A DNA stretch of 64,000 nt from Clostridia bacterium. Lineage in GTDB: Bacteria > Bacillota > Clostridia > Oscillospirales > Acutalibacteraceae. The notes beneath the pieces were generated by a model, which made no database searches, was not told where the DNA came from, and saw only the letters and a program-made list of their open reading frames with translations. Where the stretch lies: contig JAFTWB010000013.1 in the NCBI GenBank assembly GCA_017465505.1, forward strand, positions 1-64,000. The letters run 5' to 3'. Made by a program: the position numbers and the translations under genes. Shown here in pieces: positions 59,051-64,000 of this stretch; the first letter of the stretch is position 1; every line of letters starts with the position of its first letter.

Positions 59051-61447
59051 TTATTTTCTTTTAACGGGTGTGATGTTCCAGATGTTCTTTGCGTAGTCGT
59101 TTATAGAACGATCAGCAGCAAAAATACCTGCCTGAGCAATGTTTTTCAGGGACATCTGGTTCCACAGTGTGCGGTTTTGATAAAGTCTTGCACTGTGAGC
59201 CTGAGCCTGAGCGTAAGAAGCAAAATCAGCCAGCACCATATAGGGGTCGGAGTTAATAAGATTTTCGCCGATTGCCTTGAACTCGGAGTTTAAAAGCCAG
59301 TCAATAGCTCTGCGGATAACAGGGTCGGTTTCGTAGAAATAGCGAGGAATGTAGCCGTTTTGCTGAGTATTGATAACCTCGGGAGTACTCATACCAAAGA
59401 GCACCATATTGTCCTTGCCGACAGCCTCATAAATCTCAACATTTGCACCGTCCAGAGTACCCAGAGTAATAGCACCGTTAATCATAAACTTCATATTACT
59501 TGTGCCCGAGGCCTCTGTGCCTGCAAGAGAAATCTGCTCGCTGATTTCAGCAGAAGGAATAAGCTGCTCGGCAACTGTTACACGGTAGTTTTCAAGGTAA
59601 ACCACCTTAAGCTTGCCATTTACACGGTTGTCGTTGTTGATAATGTCCGAGAGCTTGCAGATAAACTGGATAATCTGCTTAGCAAAATAGTAACCGGGAG
59701 CAGCCTTGGCACCGAAAATATAGGTTCGGGGAGCAAAGTCTGCACTGGGATTGTCGCAGAGGTACTGGTAAGTGGCCAGAATGTGAAGAGCGTTCATAAG
59801 CTGACGCTTGTACTCGTGAAGTCTTTTAACCTGAACGTCAAAGATAGAGTCGGGGTCAACGGTAATGCCATTTGTTTTGCGGATGATTTCGCTCATTCTC
59901 ATTTTGTTCTGACGTTTGATGTCAGCAAGCTTGTCAAGGCTTGTGCGGTCATTTAAGTATTTCTCAAGCTTTAAAAGCTCTGAGGCGTCGCTCTTGAAGC
60001 CCTCCCCTATTCTTTCAGAGATAAACTGAGAAAGACCGGGGTTTGCCTGAGTCAGCCAACGTCTGTGAGCAATACCGTTGGTTACATTTGTAAATTTATC
60101 GGGAGTATCCTCGTAGAAATCTGCAAAAACAGTGTCCTTGAGGATTTCGCTGTGAAGTGCAGATACACCGTTTACCTTGTAGCTTGCCATAACCGCAAGA
60201 TTTGCCATACGCACATAGCCGTCATAAATAATGGACATACGGTTAACCTTGTCAGTGGGCACACCCTTGTTAATAAGCTCCTCGCAGTATCTGCGGTTAA
60301 TCTCGCATACAATCTGATAAATTCTGGGAAGCTTAGTTTTAAACATATTCTCGTTCCAGCACTCCAGAGCTTCCTTCATAACGGTGTGGTTGGTGTAAGC
60401 AATGGTCTTGTTAACAATGTTCCAGGCGTCGTCCCAGCGGTAACCGCACTCGTCCAGCAAAATTCTCATAAGCTCAGGCACCGCCAGAACAGGGTGAGTG
60501 TCGTTAAGGTGGATCGCTACCTTCTCAGAAAGATTATCAAGAGTCTTGTAAACTCTCAAGTGTCTCTTAATAATATCCTGAACTGTGGCAGAAACAAGGA
60601 AATATTGCTGATTAAGTCTTAAGGACTTACCCTCGGTGTGATTATCTCCGGGGTAAAGCACCTTTGTGATACTTTCTGCCATAGCTTTCTGCTCAACGGC
60701 TCTTAAGTACTCGCCGTCGTTGAAAAGCTGCATATTGAAGTCCTTTGAGTCAGCCGCCCAAAGACGAAGTCTTGAGACACCCTTGCCGTTACTTCCTGCC
60801 ACAAGCATATCATAAGGCACTGCAAGCACCTTGGTGTCACCGTAAATCTCTACCTTATGGTTGCCGTCAATCCACTCTTCACGCATTTCACCGTTAAAGC
60901 TGATTTCCACTGCCTTTTCAGGGTGAGCGTGAAGCCATACACTGCCGCCGGGAAGCCAGAAATCAGGCAGCTCTGTCTGCCAGCCATCCACAAGCTTCTG
61001 ATTAAAAATACCGTACTCGTATCTCAGAGAGTAGCCCATAGATGAGTAACCCTGAGAGGCAAGTCCGTCAAGAAAACAAGCCGCAAGACGACCCAGACCG
61101 CCGTTACCAAGTCCTGCGTCGGGCTCCATATCGTAAACCTTGTCCATAGAAACGCCAAATTCTTTAAGGGCAGACTTTACTGTGTCCTCAATACCCATAT
61201 TGGAGAGGTTGTTCTTAAGAGAACGACCCATTAAAAACTCCATACAAAGGTAGTAAACGGTCTTTTTGCCCTCGGTGTTTACCTGATTTTTGAAATCAGT
61301 GTAATCGCTGCTCATCATATCTCGGCAGATAAGTGCAACCGCCTTGTAAAAATGCTCGTGGGTAGCTTCCTCGGGAGTAACGTGAAAGACGGATTCGAGC
61401 TTTTCTTTGATTTGATTGACCAAATCTTTTACTTTGATTTTCTTCAT
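59051..61447 (-). CDS. glgP: Glycogen/starch/alpha-glucan phosphorylase
   Basis: A 798-residue phosphorylase that releases glucose 1-phosphate from alpha-1,4-glucans. It has GNGGLGRLAACFLDGLAS near residue 115, AIHLNDTHPVLAVPELMRIL, and DVQVKRLHEYKRQLMNALHI. The pyridoxal-phosphate site is in EASGTSNMKFMINGAITLGTLDGANVEI, whose lysine binds the cofactor. The start at 61447 follows GAGGAAG; the frame is open 14 codons upstream. It is monocistronic with a strong promoter. It would handle glycogen or imported maltodextrins. Confidence 0.97.
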   Translation of the reverse strand: MKKIKVKDLVNQIKEKLESVFHVTPEEATHEHFYKAVALICRDMMSSDYTDFKNQVNTEGKKTVYYLCMEFLMGRSLKNNLSNMGIEDTVKSALKEFGVSMDKVYDMEPDAGLGNGGLGRLAACFLDGLASQGYSSMGYSLRYEYGIFNQKLVDGWQTELPDFWLPGGSVWLHAHPEKAVEISFNGEMREEWIDGNHKVEIYGDTKVLAVPYDMLVAGSNGKGVSRLRLWAADSKDFNMQLFNDGEYLRAVEQKAMAESITKVLYPGDNHTEGKSLRLNQQYFLVSATVQDIIKRHLRVYKTLDNLSEKVAIHLNDTHPVLAVPELMRILLDECGYRWDDAWNIVNKTIAYTNHTVMKEALECWNENMFKTKLPRIYQIVCEINRRYCEELINKGVPTDKVNRMSIIYDGYVRMANLAVMASYKVNGVSALHSEILKDTVFADFYEDTPDKFTNVTNGIAHRRWLTQANPGLSQFISERIGEGFKSDASELLKLEKYLNDRTSLDKLADIKRQNKMRMSEIIRKTNGITVDPDSIFDVQVKRLHEYKRQLMNALHILATYQYLCDNPSADFAPRTYIFGAKAAPGYYFAKQIIQFICKLSDIINNDNRVNGKLKVVYLENYRVTVAEQLIPSAEISEQISLAGTEASGTSNMKFMINGAITLGTLDGANVEIYEAVGKDNMVLFGMSTPEVINTQQNGYIPRYFYETDPVIRRAIDWLLNSEFKAIGENLINSDPYMVLADFASYAQAQAHSARLYQNRTLWNQMSLKNIAQAGIFAADRSINDYAKNIWNITPVKRK

Positions 61448-61497
61448 AGTTCTTCCTCGCTGGGGTAAAATTTTTCTGCAAAAATGCAATTATAGTA

Positions 61498-61526
61498 ATT
61501 ATACAATATTTGTATAATTTATGCAA
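61498..61526 (-). promoter_or_regulatory. Promoter of glgP
   Basis: On the minus strand TTGCAT (complement at 61521-61526), 17 bp, TATAAT (complement at 61498-61503). Confidence 0.75.
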
Positions 61527-61694
61527 TAGCGTTTAGTTGATACGACAACATTTAGTTATATTCTTTACATTGAGAAAAAAGAGAAATTTCATATTCTTTA
61601 TAAAAGTTACAATTTATAAATTTTTATATACATAAAGAAATTTTTGAATTATAATGTAAATTGGATTAAAAGACAAACAAGGAGATGTGCCCTA

Positions 61695-62231
61695 ATGGAT
61701 AGCAAAAACGTGATTATATATGTTGCAGGTCAGAGGTTTTCTCTTCGCACCAAAGACACCGAGGAATACGTTATTTCCACAGGTGAGCAGGTGGATTTAA
61801 GAATCAAGGGTATCCTTAACGACAACCCCAGACTTAACCGTGACTCTGCGGCTATTCTTGCCGCCCTTGATTATTGCGACGATATGCGTAAGCTCAGCTC
61901 CCGTGTGGATATTTTGCGTGAGCAGGTAAAGGATTATCTCGCCGACGGCGAAAAGCTGAGAAGCCAAAACGCAAACCTTAAGTCAGAAATCGAAAAGCTT
62001 AAGACAGAGCTTCGTGAGCTAAAGGAAAAGAAAGCTGATTTCAAGCACGGCCAGCCTCAGACACAAGGCAAAAAGCCTCAGCAGAATCAAAAAAACACAG
62101 GTGTGCCCTACGCAAATCCCCAGAACCGCTACGGAGTTCAGAGCTTTTCAAACACCAAAGACCCAAAGCCTGAAAATACAAAGACAGAAAATTTTCACCA
62201 GTTCAGCATTTTTGACAAGGACATTAAATAA
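61695..62231 (+). CDS. zapA: Cell division protein ZapA
   Basis: A 178-residue protein. Residues 1-85 match ZapA (KNVIIYVAGQRFSLRTKDTEEYV, DSAAILAALDYCDDMRKL). A coiled coil follows (about 70-130, LREQVKDYLADGEKLRSQN), then a Q/N/K-rich tail (about 130-178). ZapA bundles FtsZ filaments. The tail makes it longer than the usual 90-100 residues. AAGGAG lies 10 nt before the ATG at 61695; the frame is open back to 61644. The U32 gene follows after 3 bp. A TATAAT is at 61650-61655. Confidence 0.88.
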   Translation: MDSKNVIIYVAGQRFSLRTKDTEEYVISTGEQVDLRIKGILNDNPRLNRDSAAILAALDYCDDMRKLSSRVDILREQVKDYLADGEKLRSQNANLKSEIEKLKTELRELKEKKADFKHGQPQTQGKKPQQNQKNTGVPYANPQNRYGVQSFSNTKDPKPENTKTENFHQFSIFDKDIK

Positions 62232-62234
62232 ACA

Positions 62235-64000
62235 ATGAACAAATGCGAAATTCTTGCTCCTGCAGGGAGTATGGAAAGCGTTATTGCCGCCGCAAAAAGC
62301 GGTGCTGACGCAATTTACATCGGTGCCAAGGATTTTTCGGCTCGTAAAGCGGCCGAAAATTTCTCCATTGATGAAATAAAAGAGGTTACTTCTTACTGTC
62401 ACGAAAGGGATATTCTGGTTTACCTTACCCTTAACACCCTTATTTTTGACAGCGAGATGGAGTCTGCCCTTGAGCTTTGCAAAAATGCTTACAAAGCAGG
62501 CATAGACGCCGTTATTGTGCAGGATATGGGACTTGCTTCTCTTATAAAAGAGAGTATGCCCGACCTTGCTCTTCACGCCTCAACCCAGCTTAGTGTTCAC
62601 ACCGCCTCGGGTGCAAGAGCTCTCAAGGAGCTTGGTTTTGCCAGGGTGGTTTTAGCCAGAGAGCTTTCAAAAGCGGAGATTAAGGAGATTGCCGACGCAG
62701 TAGATATTGAGCTCGAGGTTTTTGTTCACGGAGCACTTTGTATGAGTGTTTCGGGTCAGTGCTATTTCTCGGCAATGCTGGGCTCTCGCTCAGGCAACCG
62801 AGGCAGGTGTGCTCAGCCCTGCCGTCTTCCCTTTAAAGTAAAAGGCGGCAACGGCTACGCCTTAAGCCTTAAGGACTCCAGCCTTGTGCAGTATCTTAAG
62901 GAGCTTCAGGCTCTGGGCGTAAAAAGTGCCAAGATTGAAGGCAGAATGAAACGCCCCGAGTACGTTTCCGTGGCGGTGAGAGCTTGCAGAGAAAGCCTTG
63001 ATAATGGCTTTGTCAGCGAAAAAACAGCGGAGAATCTCCGTGGTGTTTTCTCTCGTACAGGCTTTACCGATGGTTATTATAAAGGTAAAAGGGATAAAAA
63101 CCTTTTCGGCTTTCGCCAGAAAGATGACGTTACCTCTGCTACCGGTAAGCTTCTCTCTGATATCCGCAACTCCTACAAGGACGAGCCTAAAAAAGCAGGG
63201 CTTTCTATGACTCTTTCTCTTAAAAGCGGCGAGAAAGCAGAGCTTAAGGTAAGGGACAAAAACCACACAGTTACAGTATATTCCGAAACCGTGGCGGAAA
63301 TTGCCAAATCCTCGCCTCTTACCAAGGAAAGTGCAGAGAAAAGCCTTTCCAAAACAGGCGGCACTCCCTATTTTCTTGAGAGTCTTGAATTTATTACTGA
63401 CGAAAAGGCCATTATCCCCTCGTCTGCAATAAACGCAATGCGTAGAGAGGCACTTGAAAAGCTGGGAGAAAAACGCAGAGAAAAAAAGAAAGTTCAGATT
63501 TTTCCTGTTACCCTTGCAGAAACAGGCACAAACTCACAGCGAAAAGCAGGTGCCTTCTGCGCTCGTTTCACAGATACAGATGTACCACAGGAGTTTATAA
63601 AGGCAGAGAGGATTTTTATTCCTCTTTTTGCCCCTGTTAAGGAATACGAAAGGCTTATAAGCAGTAAATTTAATGTATGCGCTGAAATTCCCCGAGGAAT
63701 GTTTGGCATAGAAAATCAGATTAAATTAAGGCTCACCGAGCTTAAAAAGCTGGGTGTAAAGGGCGTAATGGTGTCAAATATCGGTGCACTTTACCTTGCC
63801 CGTGAGCTAAATTTTGAGCTTCACGGTGGTTTCGGTCTTAATATTGTAAATACACAAAGCCTTGTTTTTTATGAAAAAATGGGACTGAAAAGTGCAGAGC
63901 TGAGCTTTGAGCTTACCAAAAATCAGATTGCAAACCTTGGCGGCAGTATAGAAAGAGGTATAATTTCTTCAGGTTATCTGCCTCTTATGCTTACAAGAGC
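62235..64000 (+). CDS. Peptidase U32 family protein (partial, runs off the window)
   Basis: An open frame from ATG 62235 to the window end, at least 588 residues. It begins MNKCEILAPAGSMESVIAAA and has GADAIYIGAKDFSARK, HASTQLSVHTASGARALKELGF, and the family cysteine motif GSRSGNRGRCAQPCRLPF (about residues 182-199). This is the U32 peptidase/RlhA-type family, with a second collagenase-like domain after about residue 300. Related proteins act in rRNA hydroxylation (RlhA) or were described as collagenases; which applies is not clear. It is translationally close to zapA, a common neighbour pair in Clostridia. Confidence 0.92.
   Translation, partial: MNKCEILAPAGSMESVIAAAKSGADAIYIGAKDFSARKAAENFSIDEIKEVTSYCHERDILVYLTLNTLIFDSEMESALELCKNAYKAGIDAVIVQDMGLASLIKESMPDLALHASTQLSVHTASGARALKELGFARVVLARELSKAEIKEIADAVDIELEVFVHGALCMSVSGQCYFSAMLGSRSGNRGRCAQPCRLPFKVKGGNGYALSLKDSSLVQYLKELQALGVKSAKIEGRMKRPEYVSVAVRACRESLDNGFVSEKTAENLRGVFSRTGFTDGYYKGKRDKNLFGFRQKDDVTSATGKLLSDIRNSYKDEPKKAGLSMTLSLKSGEKAELKVRDKNHTVTVYSETVAEIAKSSPLTKESAEKSLSKTGGTPYFLESLEFITDEKAIIPSSAINAMRREALEKLGEKRREKKKVQIFPVTLAETGTNSQRKAGAFCARFTDTDVPQEFIKAERIFIPLFAPVKEYERLISSKFNVCAEIPRGMFGIENQIKLRLTELKKLGVKGVMVSNIGALYLARELNFELHGGFGLNIVNTQSLVFYEKMGLKSAELSFELTKNQIANLGGSIERGIISSGYLPLMLTR

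Overview
The window comes from the chromosome of a low-to-moderate GC, spore-forming anaerobic Firmicute, most likely a Ruminococcus-like member of the Oscillospirales. The evidence is the 5' end of a clostridial-type 16S rRNA, a six-gene Rnf complex and pyruvate:ferredoxin oxidoreductase (anaerobic ferredoxin metabolism), spoVAD and spoVAE (sporulation), and three secreted dockerin proteins (cellulosome or amylosome type architecture). The species cannot be named from the sequence alone.

Layout. Positions 1-209 are the 5' end of a 16S gene with its promoter, read leftward. 0.7-9 kb: a lipoprotein, a TtcA-like thiolase, a 3D-domain wall protein and a gliding-type ABC cassette. 9.4-14.4 kb: rnfCDGEAB. 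14.6-20.5 kb: spoVAE, a DUF1846 protein and nifJ. 20.7-28.5 kb: CorC-like protein, acetyltransferase, CpXC protein, LEA-like protein, PAP2 phosphatase, rpe, a degenerate P-type-ATPase-like membrane protein and rlmB. 28.8-34.8 kb: a DUF6512 protein, spoVAD, two bPH2 proteins and a leucine-rich-repeat dockerin protein. 35-45 kb: gyrA, gyrB, a zinc-ribbon membrane protein, remB, recF, yaaA, dnaN, oriC and dnaA, all leftward. 45.4-57 kb, rightward: rpmH, rnpA, yidD, yidC, jag, mnmE, mnmG, rsmG, noc, parA, parB, serS. 57-64 kb: two dockerin proteins with starch-binding-like regions, glycogen phosphorylase, zapA and a truncated peptidase U32 gene. Genes diverge from 43-45 kb on both sides, as expected around a replication origin. 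Two perfect parS sites (in mnmG and upstream of parA) complete the origin-segregation region.

The most unusual content is mostly non-coding. (1) The dnaA-dnaN gap holds six perfect DnaA-trio triplets beside a GC-rich patch and an AT-rich tract. The canonical DnaA box is missing; copies of TTTTCAACA occur instead, and DnaA itself carries HYS in place of the usual base-reading DH(T/S). (2) A composite repeat family, always in the same orientation, has a leader starting GTTAGCCAC whose helix covaries between copies, followed by arrays of short, different palindromes joined by constant linkers (ATACCACT, ACATCAT or ATATCG). (3) Between the leucine-rich-repeat gene and gyrA lies a candidate type I toxin-antitoxin: a 23-residue hydrophobic peptide with a sequestered ribosome-binding site and a convergent strong promoter. 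(4) A P-type ATPase fold has lost every catalytic motif and gained a 300-residue acidic N-terminus. (5) Two tandem 150-bp hairpin units lie directly before the ABC operon.

All calls come from reading the sequence; no database search was run. Start codons were chosen by ribosome-binding-site spacing, and several differ from the longest open frame.
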